Shown one piece after another: positions 1 through 12,900 of a DNA stretch of 64,000 bases; positions within the stretch are counted from its first letter, which is position 1; each line of letters opens with the position of its first letter. The DNA comes from Nonomuraea gerenzanensis (GTDB lineage: Bacteria; Actinomycetota; Actinomycetes; Streptosporangiales; Streptosporangiaceae): the NCBI RefSeq assembly GCF_020215645.1, contig NZ_CP084058.1:7440001-7504000 (forward strand), written 5' to 3'. The notes under the pieces were generated by a model. It was not told where the DNA came from and made no database searches. It saw only the letters and a list, made by a program, of their open reading frames with translations. The position numbers and the translations under genes are program-made.

Positions 1-950
1 CATGTTGAAAATCTTGATGCCGCTGTCGATGAGCCCGCAGACCGTGCTCGCCGCCGTCTCAGCCGGTTTGGCCACAGGTATGTGAGACAGGAAATCCTTC
101 ACCTGACAGACTCCCGGTGTCGTGAGGTCGGACTTCTTGTAGATCTCCGACGAGAACCACGCCTGGACCGACGAGTAGTACCTCTCGCACGTCTTGGACT
201 TGTTCTTGGTCACACAGGGCCGTTCTTGGGGGGTGGAGTCGCAGTAGTCCGACTTCGGGTTGGACATGCACCAGTAGATTCCATCGGCCAGCTTTCCGCA
301 GTCGCCGACCTTCTTCGTGGCCTTGATGCAGTCGAGTTGCACAACACCGGCGGCGAAGCAGTCCCCGAGCGAGCCCTTGACCTTCAGGAAACATCGGACC
401 GTGTCGTTGGCCACCTCCTTGCAGACGGAGTCCAACTGGTCGTAGCCGCTGCGATCACCCAGGTTCTTGAGCCCGCCCTGGTAGGAGCAGACCGCGTAGA
501 CCTCGCCGACCACCGCGCATTGAGACTTGGAGCCGTAGTTCTCGCCGTCGACCCGGCACCGTTCGTAGGCTCCGGTCGAACCGACGCAGGTGTCGTGGGC
601 GTTGCTGTAGCGATGCATGCAGTCGACGTACTGTGGATTGCCTTCGATGCACACGGAACGAGAGATCGACTTGTCCGACCGGCAGGAGTCATAGGCCTCG
701 ATGGAACTCGTGCAGAGGCTGCCTCCACCCTGGGTGACGCAGGCCTCCTTGACGCCGGCGCCTTCGCAGCTGCCCGATTTCTTGCCTCCCAGGCGGCAGG
801 ACGTATACGCCACCCCGCCGTCCGCGCACGCGTTGTCGTCGTTGAGACCCTTCTTGCAGTCGACGACGAACGCCTTCGTCTCCTTGGAGATCTTCTTCTC
901 CGCGTCGCAGTTGAGCCCGTTCTTGTTCTTGAAGCCCTGGTTCGCGCAGG
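1..950 (-). other. Cys-rich C-terminal tip of the Rhs protein: tandem C-x9-C motifs
   Basis: After the RHS core terminus and a Lys/Thr/Glu linker (about 950-1040), the chain carries repeated C-x9-C pairs. Examples are CADGGVAYTSC, CTSSIEAYDSC, CIEGNPQYVDC, CVGSTGAYERC, CAVVGEVYAVC, CKEVANDTVRC, CFAAGVVQLDC and CGKLADGIYWC, plus one C-x8-C (CEGAGVKEAC). They are separated by linkers of mostly 8-12 residues (one of 21). About 28 cysteines occur in some 315 residues. An aromatic residue, usually Tyr, often lies three positions before the second Cys. The spacing is like the twin CX9C helical hairpins of mitochondrial intermembrane-space proteins, but here many are in series. No toxin family is recognised. 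Confidence 0.8.
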
Positions 951-3900
951 CCTTGTACTCCTTCTCCTTCTCCTTCTGCGTCTTCGTGGTCTTCGTGCTC
1001 GCCTTCTTCGTCGTCTTCTTCGTCGTCGTCTTCTTCTTCGTCGCGTGCCCGTCCGGGTCAACTGCGGTCAGCGGGTTGTCGTTGGCGTAGGTGTAGCGGT
1101 TGAGCTGCACGCTGGGGTCCGGGGCCTGGCCGAGAGTGTCCCGGCTGACGAAGCTGCCGGTGCTGGGCTGGTACCAGCGAGCGGCCATGTTCACCTTGCC
1201 CGTGTCCGGGTCGGTGTAGCCGCCCTGGTAACCCAGGTCGTGAGCCGCCCCTGTACGGGAGAGCACCTCGCCGAAGGGGTCGAAGGCGACCGAATCGGCC
1301 AGGGACGTGCTGCCTGCCCCGAAGGTGCCGATCAGGTCACCACGCAGGTCGCAGAAGGCCAGCCGCCCGCCCGTGCCATCCGACAGTCCGAGCGTGCGGC
1401 CCAGCGCGTCGCGGCCGAAGGTCGACGTCACCACGCCGGTGCCGCCGTCGGTCACCGCCGTCAGGTTGTTGCTCACACCGTCATAGACCATCCGGGTGCT
1501 CTTGCCGCCTGCGGTACGGGTCTCCACCCGGTCCAGGGCGTCATATTCGTAGACGACGGCGTCGTCGTTGATCAGCCGGTCGAAGGCGTCGAACTTGGTC
1601 CGGCGCACGATGCCGGCGGAGTCCTCGGCCAGGGTGCCACGGGCGGTGTACGTGTAGGTGTGCCCATCGCCCGAGATCAAGCGGTTGCGCTCGTCGTAGG
1701 TGAAGGTCTTGTCGCCGGCCTTGACCCGGTTCCCTGCCGCGTCCCACTCGTAGCCGGTCTTCGTGCCGTCCGGCGCGGTCCATGAGGTCAGCCGGTTGGA
1801 CCAGTCGTAGGTGTAGACGTTCCGACCCGCTCCTGTCGTGCCCGCGGTCGTCTTGGACGTCAAGTTGTCGTCCAAGTCGTACTCGTACCCGATCGAGGCG
1901 ATGGGGCTTCCCGCAGAGGTGGTGAGCTGGTCCTCGGTGAGCCGGTTCAGCTCGTCGTAGCTGTAGCTGCGCCGGGCCCCGGACGCGCCGTAGGCCATCG
2001 AGGTCAACCGCGAGTTCTTGTCGTAGCCGTAGTCGATGGTCACCGCGCTGACCGGATCAACCGCTTGAGTCTGCCGGTCGGCGTCGTCCCAGGTGAAGGA
2101 GGAGGTGCCGGTCGTATCCACGCGCTGGGTCAACCTGCTGTTGGCGTCGTAGGCGTAGGTACTGATGTCCCCGCTCGCCCCGCTGATCTTCAGCAGCAGC
2201 CCTCGGTCGTTGAGGGTGAAGGCCAGGTCGTTGGCGGTGGTCACCCGGCCCGCCAGGTCGTAGCCGAACGTCTTGGCCTCGGTGTCCGCCTCCGCACCGG
2301 TGCCGGTCTGCTGGGTCAGCCGGTTCAGCTCGTCGAAGACCCGGGCGATGCGTACCCCGCCAGGAAGCAGTGTGGTCACCGGATTGCCACCGGCGTCGTA
2401 GGCGGTGGTCCAGGTACGGTCGGCCGCCTGCTGGTGTGCCGCGGTGCTCGGCTCGATCACCGATTCGGCGAGACCGAGGCTGTTGTAGGTGGTGTAGGTG
2501 GCGTTACCACGCCCATCGGTCGAGCGGGTCTGCTCCCCGGCGGCGTCGTACCCGAAGCTCGTAGTGATCGTCTCGGTCGCGGACACCGGCTCGCGGCGCT
2601 CCACCAGCCGGTTGGCCGCGTCGAACACCTGCGTGGTGGTGTGTCCCTCGGCCGAGGTCTCGCTGATCAGATTGTCAGCCGGGTCATACCCGAACCGCTG
2701 GCTACGCAGCACCGTGCCCTGCGCGTTCAGCTCCTGCGTCCGGACCTTCCGCCCTGCCAGATCATGGGTGGCCGTGCTGGACAGCCCCAGGGGATCGGTC
2801 GATCTGATCAGGCGTCCGGCCAGGTCGTACGCGAACGTCGTGGTGTCACCCAGCGCGTTCGTGTTCGCGATCAGCGCGCCGGTGGCGTCGTAGGCCCGGG
2901 TGGTGCTGTCGCCGGTCGGCCGGATGGTCTTGGTGACCCGGCTGGCGTCGTCGTACTCCATCCGGGTGACGTAGGTGGCCTGTGCCGGCCGGCGCTCGAT
3001 GGTGGTCAGCGTGATCTGGCGGCCCAGGTCGTCATACGTGGCCTCCGAGCGGGCGCCGGTGGGGTCGACTGTCCACAGCTCCTCTCCCAGCAGGTCGTAG
3101 CCGAAGCTCGACACAGCCGCCTTGGGCGCTCTGACCTGTACCTTCCGGCCCAGGCCGTCGTAGATGTAGGTGGTCTGCTGCCCTCTGGCGTCGGTGTTGC
3201 TGATCAGCTGGCCCGCCGCGTCGTAACCGGAGGTGATCTTCGGTGTGATCGGCTGCCCGCCCGGCGGCGTGTAGGCCGGCATCGCCTGCTCCACCACGCG
3301 GCCGGCCCGGTCCATGACGCTGGTCAGGATCCTGCCTTCGGCATCGGCCCGGTGCGTGGGCTCTCCGTAGGTGTTGTATCCGGTTCTGGTCACCGGCCGC
3401 TGGGTGGCAGGGGCGGCACCCGCACGCTCCACCGCCACCGGTGGTGACTGCACCTGCGTGGGCAATCTCAGGGCGTTGTAAGCGATGTCGGTGGTGAACG
3501 CCGCCGGGTCGGCGCCCGGCGCATTGCCCCTCGGGTCCGTTGTCGCCGTGGTCAGGCCCCGGTCATCCACCGTCACCGTGGTGATCAGGTCTTCCCCGCC
3601 GTCGTTGTGCACGACCTCTCTGATCGGTTGGTTGGCGGCGTTGTAGGCGTACTCGGTGACCTCGACGCGGTCCGAGCCGGCCGCGCTCCGGCTGATCTTG
3701 ATGACGTTGCCGTTGGCGTCGTAGCTGTAGTCGGCGACCCGGTTGAGCTTGTCCGGGTCCGTCGCGAGCCGGGTCAGCCGCCCCGCGGCGTCGTACACGC
3801 CTGCCAACCGCAGCGTGCCACCATCGGTGGTCTCCTCCACGACATTGCCCGCCGCGTCGTATGTCCGCGATCCCAGTACGACGTCTCGCGGCGTGGACGA

Positions 3901-6900
3901 CCCGTTGAGCCGCGCCGCCTTGGCGATGTTGCTCGCCGGCAGGTCGTCGCCGTAGTAGGTGTAGGCGGTGGTGCGGCCCATCGCGTCGGTCTCCGAGGCC
4001 AGCCGGCCGCCCGGATCGTAGGCGTACGAGGTCATCGTCACGTCAACCGCCTGCTGCGGGTCGATCGGACTGCCGGTCCAGCCCTTCAGCGTGCTCGTCG
4101 CCAGCTCGCCCCGCGGCGTGTAGCCGTAATGGAAGACGGTGCCACGCTCGTCGGTGAACCTGACCTTCTGGCCCTTGTGATCGTAGGCGAAACGCTGCAC
4201 GCCGCCTTCCGGGCCGGTCACGGTCTCCAGCCGCCCGTAGGAGTCGTAGCCGTAGCCGGTGGTCCTGGCCGCGTCGCCGCCGGTCAGGTCGGACAGCGTC
4301 TCGGTGAGCGGCAACCCGTCCTCATCATAGGTACGGCTCCACTTCACCGTGTGCGTCACGCCGCTGATGTCGTTCTTGACGCCCGCCCCGGTACGCGAGG
4401 TGATCCTGCCGAGCGCGTCATAGGCGACTGTCGTGGCCAGCCCCTCCGGGTAGGCCTTGGAGACCTCGATCTCCTGGACCACCCGGCCCAGCACGTCGTA
4501 CTCCCGGTTGTACCTGAGCCCTGTCGCCACGGTTTCCACGGCCACGTCCCCGGACGCCGTGTAGGCATAGGTGACTTCGTTGCCGTTGTAGTCCTTGGCG
4601 GATCTCAGCAGTCCTGCCGGTGTGTTCCCACCGCCCGCCGCCGCTTCCGTGCCGTCTGTGTAGGTCTTCACCGCTGAACGGCCCTGCGGGAAGTCCGCCG
4701 TGGCCGGGGTGGTCTGCTTGACCTCTTCGCCATGGGAGTTGAAGGTCCAGGACGTCTGGTACGTCTCGTCCGTTGCCGAGGCCGACCTGCCGTCCCGGTG
4801 TGCGATCTTGAGGTCGTTGCGAGCGTCGAAGGGATCGTTCGTGTTCAGGAAGTAGGAGAAGTACTCGGTGGAGCAACTGCCGGCCGCCCGGCAGGTCTTC
4901 CTGGACAGCATGTTGCCCCGGGCGTTGAAGGTCATCTCCACCGCGTTGCCGTTGGGGTCGTATTCCTTGGCGGGGAAACCGCCTGTGTCGTAGGCGTACC
5001 TCGTGGTCGCGCCGGCCTGGTCGGTCACCGACACCTGCCGGTAACCACGCTGCGCGTCGGCGACGTAGGTGACGACCCCGTTGTGCGGGTCGGTCACCGT
5101 CACAGTGGCGAAGGTGGAGATTGTGGTCTGCCTGGCATACGCCGGGTCCGACAGCTTCCAGGTGCCGCCGTGGGCATCGGTGTGCGTCGCCAGCCGCCCG
5201 CCGTCGGGGTTGTAGGTGTTGACCGCCCGGACCCTGCCCGACGCCTGGGTCACCTTGGTCAGCTGCGGTTGCGCCTTCCCAGCTGCGAAGTGCCGCTGTA
5301 CGGCCGCCACGCCGAGCGGCTTGCCGTAGATGGCGACCTCGTCGATGTCACCGTTGAACGGGAACGGCGCGGCACCGCTCGTGGTGGACGGCCAGGCCGG
5401 AGAGGCGTGACCGTAGCCGATCCGGGTCTGCGCCATGTCACCGTGCTGGATCTCCCCAGCCAGCGTGCCCACCGCGACGCCGTCCAGGTAGAGCGTCTGT
5501 GTGTGCTCCGCCGGCGCCGAGCTCGTGGCGGGCTTGGTCTCCACCGCTGACAGCACCACATGGTGCCAGGCCCCATCGTTCACCGCAGCCGGGGAGGTGA
5601 TCGGGGTGTGCGCGACGGTGGACGGGCCGGTGTGGAACTGGCCGCGCAGCTTACCGTCAGTGCCCACATAGACCACCGGCGCGGACTCCGACGGGGTGTT
5701 GTCGGCGGTGTCCTGCATGCCGATGACTGTGCCGGAGGCTGTGGTCTTGAACCAGGCCTCCACAGCCAGCTCCCCGCCCTGGCCGCTCACGGCATTCGGC
5801 GGCAGCTGCACGTAGGTCGAGGTCGCCGCTCCCTTGAAACGCATCGCGGTGTCCGGCGACCCGGTCGGCGCGCCCGGCACCTGGGCGCCGAGGTCGGCAG
5901 GGGTGGTTCCGTTCAGCTTGGCCTGCTCCTCGGTGATGTTCCAGCCCGCCGCACTCGCGATGACGGTGCCGGTGCGGGTCTCGGCCTCGTTCAGCCGGTA
6001 GTAGTAGTCCGGCCGCGAGTCGATGATCACGCTCTTGTACCGCGAGGCCGTCCCGTACGCGTAAGTCGTGCAGGCCGTCGCCGAGGCCGGCGGGCACACC
6101 TTGACCAGCTGATCGCCCTCATAGCTGTAGGTCCAGGTCAGCGGCTTGCCATCGACCGGGTCGGTGGACACGCTGCCGACGTGGCCGCCTGCCCAGATGA
6201 ACGTCAGCGACCGGCCACCCGTCGCCGTCACCTTGGTCAGCCTGCCGTCGGTGCCGCGAGTCAGCTCCTGCGCCCGCCCCCGATGGTCAGTGATCTTGGT
6301 GAGACGGCCGGAGGCGTCGAACCAGTAGGAGGTGGCGGACTTGTCCATCAGCCGCCAGCCTCCCGCCTGCTCGGCGGCCAGCGTCGCGAACGTGCCCTGC
6401 GGGGGTGCGTAGGTGCCGTTGCCCGTGGGCGCGAACCGCATCTGCTCGCCGCCCGGGTAGGTCACCAGCAGGCTGCCGGTCGGCTCCACCTCGATCCGCA
6501 TGTCCCAGCGGGTCGTCCAGCCGGTGCCGAACATGCCGTCAGTGCGCGGGTCCAGGCTGTTGTAGGTGCGGCTGACGTTCAGCGGCGGCCCGACCACCGC
6601 CACCGAGGCGTCGGTCGCGGTGTGCGCGAAGTTGCCGGAGGTGTGGTTGAACTCGCGCCCCTGTGTGCCGGCGGCCAGCAGGCCGTTGATGTTGCCCTGT
6701 TCCGGCGCCGGAGTGAAGGTCCGCCACGAGGAGGTCACGGTCGTGTAGGTGGTGGCCGCCTTGGCCATCCACGAATACGTCTCGCCCCACTTCAACCGCC
6801 TGTCCACGACCTGCCAGGTGCCTTGCGTGGACCACTCTTCGCTCTCCTGCGCGGAGTCCTTGCACCAGCGCCAGTTCGGTGCGCTGCCCGCGCAGAGCTG

Positions 6901-9900
6901 GAACCAGTACTTGACCTGGCCGCCGTTGAAGGGTCGTGCGTTCGCCGACAGCACCGGCGTCAAGGTGTCCACCTGACTGTTGTTCGCCGGGGAGAACGAC
7001 TCGAACGGCAGCGCCGCCACGGTCGCGTACACCCATTCCGACCACGGCCCCGACACTCCCGAGGTGGTCGTGGCCCGTGCCCGCCAGCGGATGTGCCAGC
7101 CGTCGGTCAGCTTGTCGGCCGGGACGGCCGTCCAGGCGTTGGTGCCGGAGGCGTACTCCTTGTCCGAGGTGCCCGACCAGATCAGGCCCGTCCCCTGGCC
7201 GGACTTCTCCGGGTCGTGCTCGACCTGAACGTCGAGCTTGCCGGGCCGGTTCTCGGGGTCGGTCAGCTTGGCGTACATCCAGGGCGTCAGCGACTCCGCC
7301 GTCCACGACGTCGTGCCGCGGATCGCCGGGCTCATCCCGAGGCCGTCGATGCTCGGTTTGCGAAGGTCCACGGTGGCGTTCTGCCAGGGCGACCATTCGC
7401 CTGCCGTGCCTGTGGTGGGGACGCCGCGTGCCCGCCAGCGGAGCTTCATGCCGTCGGTCAGCTTTCCAGCCGGTACCTGGAGCCACGCGTTACCGCCGGA
7501 GGCGTACGCGGTGGTGCCCTGACCCGACCAGATCGCTCCCGTGCCCTGCTGCGGCGCGGCCGGGTCGTGCTCGATCTCGGCGCCGAGCACCAGCTTCGCG
7601 CCGCCGGCGTCGCTCACCTTCGCGTACAGCCACGGCGTGGCCGAGGCCAGCGTCCACGTGTCGGCGCCCCGGGTGGCCGGCACCGCGCCCAGCCCGCTGC
7701 CCGCCGTGCCGCTCACCGCCACGGTGGCCGGCTGCCACTCCGACCAGGCGCCCGTGACGCCGCCGGGGGTGGACACACGTACCCGCCAGCGGATCAGCCA
7801 CCCGTCCTTCAGCTTGCCCGCCGCCACCACGGGCGACTGCACCCAGCAGGTGATCGTGGCCGTGCACGAGCCGCTGGACACCGCACCGGTGCCCGACCAG
7901 ATCAATCCGGAGCCCTGACCGGCCGCGCCCGGATCATGCTCGACCTCCGTGTCGAGTCGCAGCGAACGCGACTCCGGATCGGAGCCGTACGCGGAGAACG
8001 ACGGCTGCAAGGACGTCAACGTCCACAGTCCTGAGGTCTCCTGGCCGGGAGAGGCCGACAGCCCCGACACCACCGGCTTGGAGGTGTCCACCCGGCCCGC
8101 CTGCCACTCCGACCACGGACCCGCAACCCCACCACCGGTGGAGGCCCGCACCCGCCAGCGGATCAACCACCCGTCCCTCAGCTTGCCCGCCGCCACCACC
8201 GGCGACTGCACCCAACACGTGATCGTCGCCGAACACGAACCACTGGACACCTCACCGATGCCGGACCAGATCAACCCCGATCCTTGTCCGGCGGCCGATG
8301 GGTCGTGCTCGACCTCCGTCTCCAGCCGCAACGACCGCGACTCCGGATCGGCCCCATGGGCCGAGAAGGTCGGCTGGGTGGACGACAGCGTCCACAGCCC
8401 CGAGTTGACCTGGCCGGGCGAGGCCGCCAGCCCGGACACCACCGGCTTGGAGGTGTCCACCCGGCCCGCCTGCCACTCCGACCACGGACCCGCAACCCCA
8501 CCACCGGTGGAGGCCCGCACCCGCCAGCGGATCAACCACCCGTCCTTCAGCTTGCCCGCCGCCACCACCGGCGACTGCACCCAACACGTGATCGTCGTCG
8601 TGCAGGAGCCGCTGGACACCGTGCCGGTGGCCGACCAGATCAGCCCCGTGCCCTGCCCGGCGGCCGACGGATCGTGCTCGACCTCCGTCTCCAGCCGCAA
8701 CGACCGCGACTCCGGATCGGCCCCATGGGCCGAGAACGTCGGCTGCAATGTCGACAACGTCCACAACCCGGACGACACCTGGCCGGGAGAGGCCGCCAGC
8801 CCCGACACCACCGGCTTGGAGGTGTCCACCCGGCCCGCCTGCCACTCCGACCACGGACTCGCCACCCCACCGGTGGTGGACACGCGTACTCGCCACCGGA
8901 TCAGCCAGCCGTCCTTCAGCTTGCCCGCCGTCACCGCCGGCGACTGCACCCAACAGGTGATCGTCAGGGTGCACGAGCCGCTGGACACCGCCCCGGTGGC
9001 CGACCAGATCAGCCCCGAGCCTTGGCTCGCGGCCGACGGATCGTGCTCGACCTCCGTCTCCAGCCGCAACGACCGCGATCCCGCATCGGAGCCGTACGCC
9101 GAGAACGTCGGCTGCAACGTCGACAAGGTCCACAACCCGGACACAGCCTGACCGGGAGAGGCCGCCAGCCCCGACACCACCGGCTTGGAGGTGTCCACCC
9201 GACCCGCCTGCCACTCCGACCAGGACCCCGTCACCAGCGCACCGGGTGACTCGGTGGACTGCACGACCGCACGCACCCGCCACCGGATCTGCCAGCCGTT
9301 CTGCAGGCCCGTGACCGCGGGAGACGTGTGCGAGGCCGAACACGTCTGCCCCGTGAAGCAGGTCTCCGCGAAGGTCTTGCCCTGCCCGGACCAGATCAGC
9401 CCGGAGCCCTGTCCCGTCGCGGCCGGATCATGCTCGACCTCCGCCTGTAGCACGCCGGGCCGCCGGTCGGCATCGGAGATCGTCGCCGTGAACACCGGGC
9501 CGGCGCTCGGCAGGATCCACACGCCCGAGACCAGCTGCCCGGGGGCGGACATCTTGCCCACCACCGGAGGGGGCGGGATCGTGCCGGACACCTTCGTGTC
9601 CACCCGGGCCGGCACCCAGGCCGACCACGGTCCCGACATTCCGGAGGTGGTCGTCGCCCGGGCCCGCCAGCGGATCTGCCAGCCGTCGGCCAGCTTCCCC
9701 GCCGGGACGGCCGCCCAGGCGTTGTCGCCGGACGCGTACTCCCTGTCCGAGGTGCCCGACCAGATCAGGCCCGTCCCCTGGTCGGGCTTCGCCGGGTCGT
9801 GCTCCACTTGAACGTCGAGCTTGCCGGATCGGTTCTCCGGATCGGTGATCCTGGCGTACAGCCACGGCGTCAACGATCCCGCCGTCCACGACGCGGACCC

Positions 9901-12900
9901 CGGCAGAGCCGGGTCCATGCCCAGCGATTCCACCGTCGGCTTGCTCAGATCGATGCCTGCCGCTACCCAGTCCGACCACGGGCCGACCACACCGGAGGCG
10001 GTCTCACCCCGCACCCGCCAACGGACCTTCATGCCGTCGGTCAGTTTTCCGGACGGGACCTGCACCCACGCGTTCTCACCCGAGCCGTACGCCCGGGCGC
10101 TCTTCCCGGTCCAGATCAAGCCGGTGCCCTGGCCGGTCGCCGCCGGGTCGTGCTCGATCTCCACGGCGAGCGAGGATTCTCTGTTCTCGGGGTCGGTCAC
10201 CTTGGCGTAGAGCCACGGCGACGCCGCTGCCGCTGTCCAGGTCGCTGCGTCCCAGGTCGCCGGCGTCATCGACAATCCCGCCACGGAGGGTTTGCGAAGG
10301 TCGACGCCCGCCACCGCCCAGTCCGACCACGGGCCGGGGACGCCGGAGGCGGTCTCGCCGCGCACCCGCCAGCGGATCTTCATCCCGTCGTTCAGCTTGC
10401 CGGACGGCACCTGCACCCAGGCGTTCGTCCCGGAGGACGCCGCGGCGGCGCCCTTGCCCTCCCAGACCAGACCCGTCCCTTGACCCGCCGCGCCCGGATC
10501 GTGCTCGATCTGCACCGACAACCGCGCAGCACGCGACTCAGGATCGGTCACCTTCGCATACACCCACGGCGTCACCGACGAGACCGTCCACGACACCGCG
10601 CCCCTCGTCGCCGGAGTCAACCCCGCATCCGACACCGCCGGCTTCGACACATCGACCGTCGCGCTCTGCCACGGCGACCACTCACCCGCCGTGCCTGTGG
10701 TGGGGACGCCGCGTGCCCGCCAGCGGACCTTCATGCCGTCCGTCAGCTTTCCAGCCGGTACCTGGAGCCACGCGTTACCGCCGGAGGCGTACGCGGTGGT
10801 GCCCTGACCCGACCAGATCGCTCCCGTGCCCTGCTGCGGCGCGGCCGGGTCGTGCTCGATCTCGGCGCCGAGCACCAGCTTCGCGCCGCCGGCGTCGCTC
10901 ACCTTCGCGTACAGCCACGGCGTGGCCGACGCCAGCGTCCACACGTCGGCGCCCCGGGTGGCCGGCACCGCGCCCAGCCCGCTGCCCGCTGTGCCACTCA
11001 CCGCCACGGTGGCCGACTGCCACTCCGACCACGGACCAGCCACCCCACCACCGGTGGAGGCGCGCACCCGCCAGCGGACCAGCCACCCGTCCTTCAGCTT
11101 GCCCGCCGCCACCACCGGCGACTGCAGCCAGCACGTGATCGTCGCCGAACACGAACCACTGGACACCGACCCGGTGCCCGACCAGATCAACCCCGAACCC
11201 TGACCGGCCGCACCCGGATCATGCTCGACCTCCGTATCCAGCCGCAGCGACCGCGACTCCGGATCAGCCCCGTAGGCGGAGAACGACGGCTGCAGCGACG
11301 ACACCGCCCACAACCCCGAAGTGACCTGGCCGGGAGAGGCCGACAGCCCGGACACCACCGGCTTGGACGTGTCCACCCGGCCCGCCTGCCACTCCGACCA
11401 CGGACCCGCAACCCCACCGCCCGTGGAGGCGCGCACCCGCCAGCGGATCAGCCACCCGTCCTTCAGCTTGCCCGCCGCCACCACCGGCGACTGCACCCAG
11501 CACGTGATCGTCGCCGAACACGAACCACTGGACACCGCACCGGCGCCGGCCCAGATCAACCCCGAGCCTTGACTGGCCGCACCCGGATCGTGCTCGACCT
11601 GCGTCTCCAAACGCAACGACCGTGACTCCGGATCAGCCCCGTAGGCGGAGAACGACGGCTGCAGCGACGACACCGTCCACAAGCCGGACACTTCCTGGCC
11701 GGGGGACGCCGCCAGCCCGGACACCACCGGCTTGGAGGTGTCCACCCGACCGGCCTGCCACTCCGACCACGGACCCGCAACCCCACCGCCCGTGGAGGCG
11801 CGCACCCGCCAGCGGATCAACCACCCGTCCCTCAGCTTGCCCGCCGCCACCACCGGCGACTGCACCCAACACGTGATCGTCGCCGAACACGAACCACTGG
11901 ACACCGCACCGGCGCCGGCCCAGATCAACCCCGAGCCTTGACTGGCCGCACCCGGATCGTGCTCGACCTGCGTCTCCAAACGCAACGACCGTGACTCCGG
12001 ATCAGCCCCGTAGGCGGAGAACGACGGCTGCAGCGACGACACCGTCCACAAGCCGGACACTTCCTGGCCGGGGGACGCCGACAGCCCGGACACCACCGGC
12101 TTGGAGATGTCCATCCGGCTCGCCTGCCACTCCGACCACGGTCCTGTGACGTTGGCGGCAGTGGACACGCGCACCCGCCAGCGAACCAGCCAGCCGTCCT
12201 TCAGCTTGCCTTCCGGCACCACCGGCGACTGCACCCAACAGGTGATCGTCAGGGTGCACGAGCCGCTGGACACCATGCCGGTGGCCGACCAGATCAGCCC
12301 CGAGCCCTGCCCGGCGGCCGACGGATCGTGCTCGACCTGCGTCTCCAAACGCAACGACCGTGACTCCGGATCAGCCCCGTAGGCGGAGAACGACGGCTGC
12401 AGTGACGGCAGCGTCCACAACCCGGAAGCCGACTGGCCCGGAGAGGCCGACAGCCCCGACACCACCGGCTTGGAGGTGTCCACCCGACCCGCCTGCCACT
12501 CCGACCACGCACCGGGCACCAGCGCACCGGAGGAGTCCGTGGATTGCACCACGGCACGCACCCGCCACCGGATCTGCCAGCCGTTCTGCAAGCCCGTGAC
12601 CGCGGGAGACGTGTGCGAGGCCGAACACGTCTGCCCCGTGAAGCAGGTCTCCGCGAAGGTCCTGCCCTGCCCGGACCAGATCAGCCCGGAGCCCTGACCC
12701 GTCGCGGCCGGATCATGCTCGACCTCCGCCTCCAGTACGCCGGGCCGCCGGTCGGCGTCGGAGATCGCCGCCGTGAACACCGGGCCGGCGCTCGGCAGGA
12801 TCCACACGCCCGAGACCAGCTGCCCGGGGGCGGACATCCTGCTGACAGCGGGTCCCGGCGGAATCGTGTCGAAGAGCTTGGTGTCGATCCGGGCCGACAC

